From an uncultured Clostridium sp. (lineage in GTDB: Bacteria; Bacillota; Clostridia; TANB77; CAG-508): a DNA stretch of 38,784 nucleotides. This document shows, piece by piece, positions 16,601 through 23,608 of this stretch. The notes beneath the pieces are model-generated. The model was not told the DNA's origin and made no database searches. It saw only the letters and a list, made by a program, of their open reading frames with translations. Within the stretch, counting starts at the first letter, position 1. Each line of letters opens with the position of its first letter. The translations under genes were made by a program, and so were the position numbers. The stretch lies in assembly GCA_947651825.1 (NCBI GenBank), contig CANTAQ010000012.1, forward strand, positions 1-38,784, read 5' to 3'.

Positions 16601-16766
16601 GTTCTTCTAAACTTTTTGTTGCATCTGCTTTTGTTTCTGCCTTATTAATTACAGCATTCATATTTACTGCAATTACAATATTTGGCACAAATTGAAAGAC
16701 CATCACAAACACAAGTATTGTTGCAATGGTCTTTTTTAATTTCTTTGGGCTTAAATGTTTTTGCAT
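10617..16766 (-). CDS. Secreted Rhs/YD-repeat polymorphic toxin
   Basis: About 2050 residues. ATG 16766 (MQKHLSPKKLKKT) has GAGGGG 8 bases upstream; in-frame starts at 16772 and 16775 are too close to it. Order: Sec-type signal peptide (to about 35); Glu/Lys-rich region; DNRLRE-type domain (about 355-540); first RHS repeats (560-880); two carbohydrate-binding-like beta-sandwiches (about 890-1190, starting LLMNGSAEYDGYWQ); long YD-repeat tract (1195-1800); Rhs core (about 1826-1861, with GLYYLNSRYYNPEWGRFLN). The tip (about 158 residues) has a hydrophobic helix, then TYLEAKSIVE and YWHYH...GKPHIWFKGDP. The shell probably encapsulates the tip. Tip family not recognised; clustered His suggests a nuclease. 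A DUF4085-like immunity gene follows. The gene is intact. Confidence 0.93.
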   Translation of the reverse strand: MQKHLSPKKLKKTIATILVFVMVFQFVPNIVIAVNMNAVINKAETKADATKSLEEHLEKESKERKKTEPIIIGELEEERTYTEKHFLRSDGSIVASIFPSNVHYEKDGKFLDVDNTLEEITDTKETLKIEDKDIMKEMETEINTKEQKIDKKLIKEQIKETKIYKNKVGNAKINFTNKTNGYNLGSIESEGYTIKWGLENSQASNINVNNENLETKRIQGLTAEEVNIKVPTTAIEYNGILDNISIEYSVEPEHVKENIILQNKEAINNELKFVYDIGTLEMKLLDTKDIIVYDKTEDNIKFTIEAPFMYDNKLEFSSDIEIKLEKQEAKYVVTLIPEKKWLESEERVYPVTIDPSIITSRYYQDIKDTFIYSTQGSEPKGNAHIIRAGSNSGVPTRSLVKFNLPELKAGDQVIGAYLNIFSYPKTSEWTPPTRKIQLNAHKMTADWEENTAIWNNINTNYNSKAEDFILYQFDNNNQCKQYTFNITSVAKEWYTTGKNYGVMIKENIETNNVSGNEAYFISSDTNVAWYEGRPVVQIIYRNQTGVEDYLSYHVQDLGRAGTVYTNDYNGNLTWVHNDISTPGERFPVTITHIYNTNDKDIKSRYGNGMKLNLSQTIELVNIGGVEYAEYIDEDGTRHYFTKEGNVYKDEEGLNLELTLDASTAVFTMKDKGDNILRFERRSVAGRYLWHLKDIEDNNGNKITITFLASQPNDFIITKVTDGAGQSITFQYDGYYLKKMIAPDGKEVKYTYLTTGVLYEIFYPDEEKTMFDYRDNLITMIIGLGGRCTTYEYYPEKTNRIKKISEYSDSLKIGNSLEISYSNNLTTFTDNKGFSNNVTFNDWGQAISVADFGKGNLNFSEAYGKVYNYGTEGGNKNKLTLDGSLTKSVNNLLMNGSAEYDGYWQGVNWGLNNGTYSYSREETYSGVRSLKLTNPASGSYYTFYCQELEAPKGKTYTLSSKVKSVDLASNEGGQLFVYYYDANGILVRPQSEFIRDTNGWAEYNFTFTYPANATSKLFVCIGLMGCKGTIYYDDIQLEEGGIANQYNMMENSAFNYAGGNTQRWITYEATSVHDSVATVGNFNLFRLYGDINKKKGIYQNVVTSGKAGDTFSVSAWVYGGGTRTKGNTCNTITINVIAPDNTEQWLSIGINPSDQWQFVQQEFVAKHDYKLIQIYFCFYENVNEAYITNVALYKDYFGASYQYDNNGNLIKTQDLAKQNNNFQYDGNDNLIKYTNPEGGTFEYQYDTTYKHRLVKAISSTGVNYNFTYNQYGQATTSKITNNNNNQYIETNAEYTTDGNYLTKIIDEIGNETTYEYNQTNGNLNKVTDSKGTETNYTYDTLGRISTVSKTSGGQTYQNSYTYTNDRINTINHNGFNYSFVYDNFGNRKQVKVGNQVLITNNYATNNGNLDSVTYGNGQTISYSYDRFNRIATQTKTQGTYKYEYNAQSNLAYVESPEGIKEYYTYDLSGRLVNAKNMLYGFNKSYKYDKNNNLNNSEYVFNNNTSGVNYEYDNQNRIKAVSVHSGDLNSANSISIELDYDELSRLNRKFISGANRPYIIRYEYETVDSNRTTSRVSSINGDSFFVAYNYDEIGNIKNVKGEQYVTYNYDSLNQLVREDNETLRKTITYEYDLGGNITRKTEYQYTTGELGTATQTINYEYGNANWKDQLTSYNGKSITYDAIGNPLTYDGNTYTWQNGRELYSITNPEKGQEISYRYTDEGIRRAKVVNGEVTRYHLEGTKVIYEKKDNSNSEIYYFYDNTGDIIGLRYNRNMYVYLKNLQGDIIGILDNNKSQIVSYTYDSWGKVISVKDEDGKEITDPNHIGKINPYRYRSYRYDEETGLYYLNSRYYNPEWGRFLNGDNYGGQVGELLTHNIYAYCLNNPINNVDYNGNFALALPWVKGLIDAGLAILGFTAGVAIGENFYHRIKDKTKSKEVEKAEAIPNTKSAPKKTQYWLATKNAEIIPESELTYLEAKSIVESGGNVMCANQYAAFRIANFYPGRILEIDRDENGNPKPGYYWHYHTTANHGKPHIWFKGDPTFEYERIPERK

Positions 16767-16789
16767 ATTCATCACCCCTCTTTGCGGTG

Positions 16790-16818
16790 ATTATATATTA
16801 TTCTCTTTTATATGTCAA
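16790..16818 (-). promoter_or_regulatory. Consensus promoter of the Rhs gene
   Basis: Minus-strand TTGACA (complement of 16813-16818), exactly 17 bases, TATAAT (complement of 16790-16795), about 25 bp before the start codon. A perfect housekeeping promoter, suggesting strong expression unless repressed. Confidence 0.85.
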
Positions 16819-16846
16819 ATTTTTAAGGTTTCTTCAATATTTGACA
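16813..16846. promoter_or_regulatory. Inverted repeat overlapping the Rhs -35
   Basis: Arms TGTCAAAT (16813-16820) and ATTTGACA (16839-16846) form an 8-bp inverted repeat with 18-bp spacing. One arm covers the -35 hexamer. It could be an operator, or only the by-product of two TTGACA-like boxes. Confidence 0.4.
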
Positions 16847-16867
16847 CATTTTATTTACACTACCTTT

Positions 16868-17392
16868 TTATTCATCATCATCTGCTTTTTCATCTTTATC
16901 TTTGCTATTATAATCAAATTTATAAACTATATCTGCTTTTGTTGTCTTTGGTTTTACCACTTTTATTTCTCTTTTATTTTCTTTATCCAACACTTTGTCT
17001 AACATCTTGTTTGCTTTTTCCATTAAGTCTGGTACATAGTCTAGTATTTTATCTATGGTGCAGCTATGTTCTACTGGTAATATCTTTACAATATTCTCTT
17101 GTATTACTAGAAATGCTACTGGTTTTATTGATACTCCTGCTCCGCTTCCTCCTCCAAATGGAGTTCTGTATGCAATTTCCTCGCCTTCTTTGTTTTTATT
17201 ATACTCTTTAATTGCTTGTCCATTAAACTCACTTCCACCTGCTGCAAATCCAAATCCCACTTTTGATATTGGTATTACTGTTATATTATCTTGTATTTTC
17301 ATAGGTTCCCCTATTATTGTGTTTACATCTATCATATCTCTTATACTATCCATTGCTGTTAGCATAAGTCCTTCTATTGATCGCTCTTCCAT
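16868..17392 (-). CDS. ytfJ: GerW family sporulation protein (YtfJ)
   Basis: A 174-residue protein of the YtfJ/GerW family: start EERSIEGLMLTAMDSIRDMI, then IGEPMKIQDNITVIPISKVG, the glycine-rich FGGGSGAGVSIKPVAFLVI block, and a charged C-terminus. In Bacillus this family is made in sporulating cells and is linked to germination or coat integrity; its biochemical role is unknown. It overlaps the 3' end of the DUF2953 gene by 47 bp, the same pairing as ytfI-ytfJ, implying co-expression. It is one of the main hints that the organism forms spores. Confidence 0.9.
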   Translation of the reverse strand: MEERSIEGLMLTAMDSIRDMIDVNTIIGEPMKIQDNITVIPISKVGFGFAAGGSEFNGQAIKEYNKNKEGEEIAYRTPFGGGSGAGVSIKPVAFLVIQENIVKILPVEHSCTIDKILDYVPDLMEKANKMLDKVLDKENKREIKVVKPKTTKADIVYKFDYNSKDKDEKADDDE

Positions 17393-17975
17393 TTTTCTTA
17401 TCCCTATCCTTTCTTTCTAATTCTTTAATTATACTGATAATATGTACCAATTTTATACTTATTATACATTTTATGGATAGATTTAAATAATTTTCATTTA
17501 TATATACTGGTAAAATTTTATACCTAGTATTTACTACTTTTCTTGCAATAAAAAATGTTATTATTATTGAAATCGCTGTTACAACAAAGCTTGTGAATAT
17601 TGAATCTTCTGTTCCTATTTTTGCATCTATTTCTACATTGCTTATATTAAAATATTTAAATATTTCTAAGATTTCTTTTATACTTTTTCGTTCAAAATTA
17701 TGCATATATTTATAGTCTTTTATTAATCTTTCTTGTATCCTTTTTACTATTTTTCTTACATTTCTATTGTGTTCAATTTTATTTAGCCTACTCTTATTTA
17801 ATGTTATTTTAAAAAGATTTATTTTATTTAAAAATGCAAGACTTATAACTATTTTCATATCAGTAACTTCTTTGTTAATAAATTCAAATTTATCTATTTT
17901 TACTTTAACACTAGAAAATATTAGTATCACAAAGATTAATATTAATATACATAGCAAAATAAAAAATATTGTCAT
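17346..17975 (-). CDS. DUF2953 (YtfI-type) membrane protein
   Basis: A 209-residue protein with an N-terminal membrane helix (about 2-22, FFILLCILILIFVILIFSS), a basic central region, the short conserved 'iGTEDSIFTSFVVTAISIII' region with a second hydrophobic helix, and YKILPVYINENYLNLSIKC near the end. This arrangement matches DUF2953/YtfI proteins. Its end overlaps ytfJ. In many Clostridia scpB lies between scpA and this gene; here it does not. Function unknown; probably a sporulation membrane protein (inference from the family pairing). Confidence 0.8.
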   Translation of the reverse strand: MTIFFILLCILILIFVILIFSSVKVKIDKFEFINKEVTDMKIVISLAFLNKINLFKITLNKSRLNKIEHNRNVRKIVKRIQERLIKDYKYMHNFERKSIKEILEIFKYFNISNVEIDAKIGTEDSIFTSFVVTAISIIITFFIARKVVNTRYKILPVYINENYLNLSIKCIISIKLVHIISIIKELERKDRDKKNGRAINRRTYANSNG

Positions 17976-18029
17976 ATTCTTTCTTCTCTCCTATGACAAT
18001 ATTTTTTCCATATTTTAACTATTTTATTC

Positions 18030-18776
18030 TTATTTTTTCTTTTCAATTACAATATCAGAAAAGTTTTCTTCTTGGTCTGCATGTATTTTATTTCTTCTAG
18101 TCAACTCTAGTATTCCTGATAATGCTGTTACTGTTTCTAACTTAGTATACTTCTTTTCCTTGCATAATGAACCAAAAACAAATTTTGGTTTTCTTATTAA
18201 TTCTTTAAAAATATCTTTTACTTTACTTGCTACAGTTACCGTTTCTAAAATTGCAATTTTTTCTATGTTTGCTGCATTCTGATTTATTTTATTATTATTC
18301 TTTTCTAGTAATAGAGAATAGCTTTCAGAAATCTCTTCTTTAAAGTGTTCATCTTCTATCTTCCTGTTTGGAAGTTCTATTGTTTCTGATGTTTTATAAA
18401 ATCTTTTCGAATACTCGTTAAATTGTTCTCTTAAAGTTTTAGTAATTTCCTTATACTTTTTATAATCTATTATTCTTTGAATCAATTGTTCTTCTGTTAA
18501 TTCTTCTTCATCTTCAACTTGTTTTGGTAACAAACTTTTAGACTTTATATATATTAGTGTAGATGCCATTACAATAAATTCACTAGCTATTTCTAAGTTC
18601 ATTTCTTGCATCTTATTTAAATATTCAATATATTGGTCTGTAATGTCACTTATTTTCACTTGATTTATATCCATTTTATTTTTTTCAATTAAATGACATA
18701 ATAAATCTAATGGTCCTTCAAAATTGTCTAGCTTTATGCTATATTTATTAGTTTCTAATGTTAGTATGTTATTCAT
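18030..18776 (-). CDS. scpA: Segregation and condensation protein A
   Basis: A 248-residue kleisin subunit of the SMC-ScpAB condensin. The N-terminal signature is YSIKLDNFEGPLDLLCHLIE, followed by VKISDITDQYIEYLNKMQ and ASEFIVMASTLIYIKSKSLL. The C-terminal winged-helix segment includes KYTKLETVTALSGILELTRR. ScpA bridges the SMC heads and is needed for chromosome segregation. The length is normal. It is located between recX and the DUF2953 gene; no scpB is found in the window. Confidence 0.95.
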   Translation of the reverse strand: MNNILTLETNKYSIKLDNFEGPLDLLCHLIEKNKMDINQVKISDITDQYIEYLNKMQEMNLEIASEFIVMASTLIYIKSKSLLPKQVEDEEELTEEQLIQRIIDYKKYKEITKTLREQFNEYSKRFYKTSETIELPNRKIEDEHFKEEISESYSLLLEKNNNKINQNAANIEKIAILETVTVASKVKDIFKELIRKPKFVFGSLCKEKKYTKLETVTALSGILELTRRNKIHADQEENFSDIVIEKKK

Positions 18777-18812
18777 TGCCTATTATTTCATTCCTTTCGC
18801 AATATTACAGTC

Positions 18813-19265
18813 TTAGTTGTCTTCTAAAGAAATTATTTTTATCGTTTCTTGCATATAGCCTTTTTTTCTTAAATAATCAATAATTTTATCTTTCTCAAGG
18901 ATATTTTCTTTTTTAATCATAATTTGTTTTGCAGAATTAAGCTCATATTCTAATAGTTCTTCTCTATTGTTATAAATGTAGTTATCTATATTATCTTTGC
19001 TTATTCCTTTTGATAAAAGTTTGTATTGAACTTCTTTTATAGACATATTCTTAAGTCTCATAAACTCATTAACTGCTTTTTCTATATATACTGTATCATC
19101 TATATATTCATTTTCCTTTAAATATTCTATAACATTATCTAACATATTTCCAGTATTTTTAGAAAATTTTTCCCTTACTTCTGCCTCACTTCTTTTTTTA
19201 TATAAAACATATTTTAATACTTGCGTTTTTAATTTATCAAATTCCTCAATTTCTCCAATATTCAT
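18813..19265 (-). CDS. recX: RecA regulator RecX
   Basis: A 150-residue helical RecX family protein built of three-helix repeats: LKTQVLKYVLYKKRSEAEVR, VIEYLKENEYIDDTVYIEKA and VQYKLLSKGISKDNIDNYI. RecX modulates RecA filaments. It lies directly downstream of recA (130 bp, with a hairpin in between), the usual order, and 37 bp upstream of scpA. It is slightly shorter than Bacillus RecX. Confidence 0.88.
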   Translation of the reverse strand: MNIGEIEEFDKLKTQVLKYVLYKKRSEAEVREKFSKNTGNMLDNVIEYLKENEYIDDTVYIEKAVNEFMRLKNMSIKEVQYKLLSKGISKDNIDNYIYNNREELLEYELNSAKQIMIKKENILEKDKIIDYLRKKGYMQETIKIISLEDN

Positions 19266-19362
19266 ATGTAACCTCTCATTTCAATATATATAAAAAAGCT
19301 GATAAGTAAATTGGTTAGCTCATCTAAGCTTTAATTATAAGTTACTAGTCTCCTTTGCAGAA

Positions 19363-19383
19363 TGGACGAGCTTTGCTCGTCCA
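19363..19383 (-). terminator. Hairpin between recA and recX
   Basis: TGGACGAGC (19363-19371), loop TTT, GCTCGTCCA (19375-19383): a perfect 9-bp GC-rich stem about 11 bp after the recA stop. No clear T-run follows on the minus strand, so it is probably an attenuator or RNA-stability hairpin that lowers recX expression relative to recA. Confidence 0.55.
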
Positions 19384-19394
19384 CTAAGATTAGA

Positions 19395-20474
19395 TTATTC
19401 CTCTACTTTTGTTTCTGCTTCTTCATCAAAGTCGTCTTCCTCTTCTACAGGTTCTTCATCTCCTAAGCTTTTTTCAAATGCCTGTGAAAAGTTTGCTCTT
19501 ATTTTTTCTTCCACTTCTTTTGTAATTTTTGGATTTTCCTTTAGATATTTCTTTACATTTTCTCTACCTTGTCCAATTTTTTCTCCGTTATAACTGAACC
19601 AAGCACCTGCTTTTTCTATTATGTTTAAATTTACAGCTAGGTCTAATATATTTCCTTCTTTTGATATTCCTTTTCCATATACTATATCAAATTCTGCTTC
19701 TCTAAATGGTGGGGCCACTTTATTTTTTATAACTTTTACTCTTGCTCTTGCTCCTGTAACTTCCCCATCTGTTTTTATATTTTCAATTTTTCTTATATCA
19801 AGTCTTACTGATGCATAGAATTTTAACGCTCTTCCTCCAGGTGTTGTTTCTGGATTTCCAAACATTATTCCTACTTTTTCTCTTAATTGATTTATAAAAA
19901 TTATAACTGTTTTTGATTTATTAATTACACCTGCTAATTTTCTTAACGCCTGTGACATAAGTCTTGCTTGTAATCCAACATGTGCATCTCCCATGTCTCC
20001 ATCAATTTCCGCTTTTGGAACTAATGCTGCAACAGAGTCTACTACAATTACATCTATTGCACCACTTCTTGTTAATGCTTCTGCTATCTCTAATGCTTGT
20101 TCTCCTGTATCTGGTTGAGATACTATTAAATTATCTATATCTACACCTAAGTGTTTTGCATATACTGGATCTAATGCATGTTCAGCATCTATAAACGCTG
20201 CCTCTCCTCCTAATTTTTGTGCTTCTGCTATAGCATGTAATGCAAGTGTTGTTTTTCCTGATGATTCTGGTCCAAATACTTCTATTATTCTTCCTCTTGG
20301 TATTCCTCCTATTCCTAATGCAACATCTAAGCTTAATGCTCCTGTTGGAATAGCCTCTATATTCATATCTTGGTATTCTCCTAATTTCATTATTGACCCT
20401 TTACCAAATTGTTTTTCAATTTGTCCTAATGCAGCCTCTAATGCTTTCTTCTTCTCTGAATTTTCGTTACTCAT
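19395..20474 (-). CDS. recA: Recombinase RecA
   Basis: A 359-residue RecA. It begins [20 protein letters not shown]; Walker A GPESSGKT at 68-75; Walker [14 protein letters not shown]-binding loop regions [13 protein letters not shown] and [20 protein letters not shown] typical acidic C-terminal tail is rich in Glu/Asp. It catalyses strand exchange and triggers LexA self-cleavage. GGAGGA is 6 bases upstream of ATG 20474. A consensus promoter and an SOS-box-like palindrome lie upstream, so SOS control is likely. Intact. Confidence 0.98.
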   Translation of the reverse strand: MSNENSEKKKALEAALGQIEKQFGKGSIMKLGEYQDMNIEAIPTGALSLDVALGIGGIPRGRIIEVFGPESSGKTTLALHAIAEAQKLGGEAAFIDAEHALDPVYAKHLGVDIDNLIVSQPDTGEQALEIAEALTRSGAIDVIVVDSVAALVPKAEIDGDMGDAHVGLQARLMSQALRKLAGVINKSKTVIIFINQLREKVGIMFGNPETTPGGRALKFYASVRLDIRKIENIKTDGEVTGARARVKVIKNKVAPPFREAEFDIVYGKGISKEGNILDLAVNLNIIEKAGAWFSYNGEKIGQGRENVKKYLKENPKITKEVEEKIRANFSQAFEKSLGDEEPVEEEDDFDEEAETKVEE

Positions 20475-20503
20475 AAATTTCCTCCTACATATTTTTATTT
20501 TTT

Positions 20504-20517
20504 CAAACCTTTGTTTG
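20504..20517. promoter_or_regulatory. Candidate LexA (SOS) box of recA
   Basis: CAAACCTTTGTTTG, read on the minus strand as CAAACAAAGGTTTG. It matches the Bacillus-type SOS consensus CGAACRNRYGTTYG at 12 of 14 positions and lies just downstream of the recA -10, where LexA binding would block transcription. Confidence 0.6.
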
Positions 20518-20522
20518 GTTAT

Positions 20523-20550
20523 ATTATATACTATTATTTTTTTTTGTCAA
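20523..20550 (-). promoter_or_regulatory. recA promoter
   Basis: Minus-strand TTGACA (complement of 20545-20550), 16-base A-rich spacer, TATAAT (complement of 20523-20528). A strong housekeeping promoter directly upstream of the candidate SOS box. Confidence 0.75.
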
Positions 20551-20603
20551 GAGTTTTTTTCTAATTTTTTTAATTTATTTTTTATACAATCCATTATTAA
20601 TTT

Positions 20604-21200
20604 CTATCCCTCTATTAATCTTTTAATTGTATCATATAAATATGGCTTATACTCCTCTATAGGTAATGGCTCATCATATAAAATAGAATTAAAACAAGTT
20701 GAACTTACTAATTCTATTATCATAAATAGAGTAACTTCTGGATTTTCTAGTTTTATATTATTTTCATTTACCTCTTTTAAAAACAAATGATATAAACCCT
20801 CTTCTTCATTTTCTGTGCGTTCATATATTTTAAGAACAGTTTTGTTATAAACTCCCCAAGATAAATTTTTAGATATAAATTTTAAAAGAGTTGGAGCTTT
20901 AGTCAATTCATCTACTACATAATTTACTATAAAAATTACTCTCTCTGATAAAGTTTTTATCTCTTTTTTTCTTAATTCTTGTAGTGCATCATTAAATAAT
21001 TTATGTGATTTCTTAGCTATCAAAACATCCCTTATTTCATACTTGTCCTTAAAATACAAATAAAAAGTTCCTTTTGCAACATTTGCATTATCAACTATTT
21101 CTTGTATTGAAGTATTTTTTACTCCTTTTTCTGTAAATAATTCAAAAGCCTTTGATAACAATCTAATTTCTTTATTTGCTTCTTCTTTTTCTTTTTTCAT
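20604..21200 (-). CDS. TetR-family transcriptional regulator
   Basis: A 198-residue one-component repressor. The N-terminal TetR helix-turn-helix is clear (about 10-58: LLSKAFELFTEKGVKNTSIQ, then EIVDNANVAKGTFYLYFKDK). The remaining helical ligand-binding domain is unlike anything I can name. It is divergent from the MMPL exporter gene, and palindromic TGACCA-type sites lie in the spacer, including one half-site at its own -35. It therefore probably represses both itself and the exporter until a toxic ligand binds. A similar TetR/MMPL/YhgE-like arrangement is common in Firmicutes. Confidence 0.9.
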   Translation of the reverse strand: MKKEKEEANKEIRLLSKAFELFTEKGVKNTSIQEIVDNANVAKGTFYLYFKDKYEIRDVLIAKKSHKLFNDALQELRKKEIKTLSERVIFIVNYVVDELTKAPTLLKFISKNLSWGVYNKTVLKIYERTENEEEGLYHLFLKEVNENNIKLENPEVTLFMIIELVSSTCFNSILYDEPLPIEEYKPYLYDTIKRLIEG

Positions 21201-21218
21201 CTATAACTCCTTTTTTAA

Positions 21219-21247
21219 ATTATTTCATATTTTGAAAAAATGGTCAA
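21219..21247 (-). promoter_or_regulatory. tetR promoter with operator half-site
   Basis: Minus-strand TTGACC (complement of 21242-21247), 17 bases, AATAAT (complement of 21219-21224). The -35 contains TGACCA, the half-site of the operators near the exporter gene, which suggests autoregulation. Confidence 0.5.
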
Positions 21248-21285
21248 CAATTTATAATAAAATTATTATTTATTTTCATCAAGTA

Positions 21286-21359
21286 GCTCCATGTGAGTGT
21301 TAACTTTTTAGAAACCGAATGAGGCTTTTTAAAAAGTTTAATATTCAGCAAGATGGAGC
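21286..21359. other. Long imperfect hairpin in the tetR-exporter spacer
   Basis: Outer arms GCTCCAT (21286-21292) and ATGGAGC (21353-21359). The inner arms TTAACTTTTTA (21300-21310) and TAAAAAGTTTAA (about 21330-21341) pair with one bulge. It may be a small palindromic repeat element or a folded untranslated RNA. No gene fits here. Confidence 0.45.
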
Positions 21360-21408
21360 GGATTTTACACTAGTTCTCTTATAAAATAGAAAATATTTCA
21401 AAAATCTA

Positions 21409-21458
21409 TTGACCATTGGTCATAATTATAGTATAATACCAAAAGTGACCATTAGTCA
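21409..21458 (+). promoter_or_regulatory. Exporter promoter with two TetR operators
   Basis: TTGACC (21409-21414), 17 bases, TATAAT (21432-21437). Operator 1, TGACCATTGGTCA (21410-21422), is a perfect palindrome over the -35. Operator 2, TGACCATTAGTCA (21446-21458), has one mismatch and lies just after the -10. Binding at both would occlude RNA polymerase. Confidence 0.8.
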
Positions 21459-21478
21459 ATATAGAAAGGAGAAAATTT

Positions 21479-23548
21479 ATGCATAAGATTGGAAAAGTAA
21501 TCTGTAAATACAGAAAAATAATTTTAGTAGTTTCCATTTTGTTACTAATTCCTGCCATAATAGGAATGAAAGCAACCAGAATTAATTATGACATATTAGT
21601 TTATCTTCCAGACAATATCGAAACAATCAAAGGTGAAAATATTTTGTCTGAGGATTTCAACATGGGTGCATTTTCAATGGTAATACTACATAATATGCAA
21701 ACTAAAGATATTGTAAAATTAGAAAGTGAAATTAAAAAAATTGACAATGTTGAAAAAGCAATTAGCTTTGCAGATATCATTGGTACTGGTATTCCAGTTG
21801 AAATGATACCAAATGAATTAAAAGATAAAATATATAAAGATAATTCTACTATTATGCTAGTTACTTTTAAAGATGGAATCTCTTCAGATACCACATTAGA
21901 AACAATTGAAACATTAAGGAATATAACAGATGAACGTTGTAAGATTGGAGGAATGTCTGCAACTGTATTAGATACTAGAGATTTATCAAATTCAGAAATC
22001 GCAATTTATGTACTCATTGCTGTGATTCTATGTTTAATTGTATTAGAATTAGCTTTAGATTCATATATAGCTCCCCTACTCTTACTATTAAATATAGGAA
22101 TTGCAATTCTTTATAATATGGGTAGCAATATAATTCTTGGTGAAACTTCTTACATTACTAAGGCAATTAGTTCTGTATTACAATTAGGTGTTACTATGGA
22201 TTTTGCAATATTTTTATATCACAGTTATATGGATGAGCGAGAAAATACAAATGATATAAATGAAGCAATGGCAACAGCTATTGGAAAAACCTTTGTGTCT
22301 ATAGTAGGAAGTTCTCTTACAACTATCGCAGGTTTCTTAGCATTATGTAGCATGAATCTTACATTAGGAAAAGATATTGGTTTAGTTATGGCAAAAGGTG
22401 TATTATTCGGAGTTATTTGTGTTATAACAATACTTCCAACTATGATATTAGCCTTAAATAAAATAATCGATAAAACTAGACATAAACCTTTTTTTCCTAA
22501 ATTTACTGGTTTGAAAAACTTCATAATAAAATATCATATAGCTATTATCGTTCTGTTTGTTTTAATCTTACCTGTCGCATTTTATGGATATCAAAGAACT
22601 GAAAATTACTATAACTTAGATAAATCATTACCAGATAGTTTAACCAGTATATCAGCTAATAATGAATTAAAAGAAAAATTTAATATGGTTTCAACAGAAC
22701 TTCTATTACTTGATAGTAATATTCCTGACTACAAAGTAAATGAAATGTTAGATAAAATTGAAGATTTGGATGGTATTGAATGGACACTAGGATATTCTAG
22801 AATAGCTTCCTTAGGATTACCTAAAGAAATGTTACCTAAAGATTTACTAGATGTATTCCAAAATGATAAATATCAGTTAATTATTATTAATTCAAGCTAT
22901 GAAATGGCAACTAATGAATTAAATGAACAAGTAACGAAAGTAAATGAAATAATAAAAGAATATGATGAAAATGCTATACTCGCTGGTGAAGGTCCTTTGA
23001 TGAAAGATCTAGTTGAAATAAGTGATCATGATTTTAAAAGTGTTAATACTGTTTCAATAGTAATTATATTTATCATTATGATAATAGTATTAAAATCCAT
23101 TTCTTTACCAGTAATCTTAATACTTGTAATTGAATTTGCTATTTTTATTAATATGGGAATTCCATATTATACAAATACAATTCTACCTTTTATAGCTTCC
23201 ATTGTAATAGGAACTATACAATTAGGTGCAACTATAGATTATGCAATATTAATTACAACAAAATTTGTAGAAGAACGTAAACAAGGTAAAAATAAACGTG
23301 ATGCAATAGATGAAGCTTTAGGGTCTTCAATTACTTCAATTATTATAAGTGCATTATGCTTCTTTGGTGCAACATTTGGTGTAGGTGCATATTCAAAAAT
23401 AGAAATGATAGGATCACTTTGTACATTAATGTCAAGAGGTGCTCTTATAAGTATGATTTCAGTAATTGCAGTATTACCTTCTTTACTACTTGTCTTTGAC
23501 AAAGTAATTTGTAAAACAACAGTTGGAATGAAGAATGTAGATAATTAA
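21479..23548 (+). CDS. MMPL/RND-family exporter
   Basis: A 689-residue integral membrane protein with two homologous halves: one N-terminal helix, a large extracellular loop (about 40-165), five helices, then the same again (loop about 360-510). Family motifs include VLQLGVTMDFAIFLYHSYMD and its repeat TIQLGATIDYAILITTKFVE, which carry the charged residues of the proton relay. MMPL proteins of this size export lipids, peptides or hydrophobic toxicants using the proton gradient. GAAAGGAG is 7 bases upstream of ATG 21479. It is probably repressed by the divergent TetR protein and co-transcribed with the secreted protein at 23609. The substrate cannot be read from the sequence. Confidence 0.9.
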   Translation: MHKIGKVICKYRKIILVVSILLLIPAIIGMKATRINYDILVYLPDNIETIKGENILSEDFNMGAFSMVILHNMQTKDIVKLESEIKKIDNVEKAISFADIIGTGIPVEMIPNELKDKIYKDNSTIMLVTFKDGISSDTTLETIETLRNITDERCKIGGMSATVLDTRDLSNSEIAIYVLIAVILCLIVLELALDSYIAPLLLLLNIGIAILYNMGSNIILGETSYITKAISSVLQLGVTMDFAIFLYHSYMDERENTNDINEAMATAIGKTFVSIVGSSLTTIAGFLALCSMNLTLGKDIGLVMAKGVLFGVICVITILPTMILALNKIIDKTRHKPFFPKFTGLKNFIIKYHIAIIVLFVLILPVAFYGYQRTENYYNLDKSLPDSLTSISANNELKEKFNMVSTELLLLDSNIPDYKVNEMLDKIEDLDGIEWTLGYSRIASLGLPKEMLPKDLLDVFQNDKYQLIIINSSYEMATNELNEQVTKVNEIIKEYDENAILAGEGPLMKDLVEISDHDFKSVNTVSIVIIFIIMIIVLKSISLPVILILVIEFAIFINMGIPYYTNTILPFIASIVIGTIQLGATIDYAILITTKFVEERKQGKNKRDAIDEALGSSITSIIISALCFFGATFGVGAYSKIEMIGSLCTLMSRGALISMISVIAVLPSLLLVFDKVICKTTVGMKNVDN

Positions 23549-23608
23549 TTTACACTACAATTATTAGCACAGCATGAATTTTCATAGATTAAGAAAGGAA
23601 TGATTTTT

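Noticed and set aside
11075..16695. Many plus-strand ORFs opposite the Rhs gene, and similar ones opposite recA, obgE, valS and rpoD
   Set aside because: Leu/Tyr/His-rich shadow frames of AT-rich codons; no family features or translation signals.
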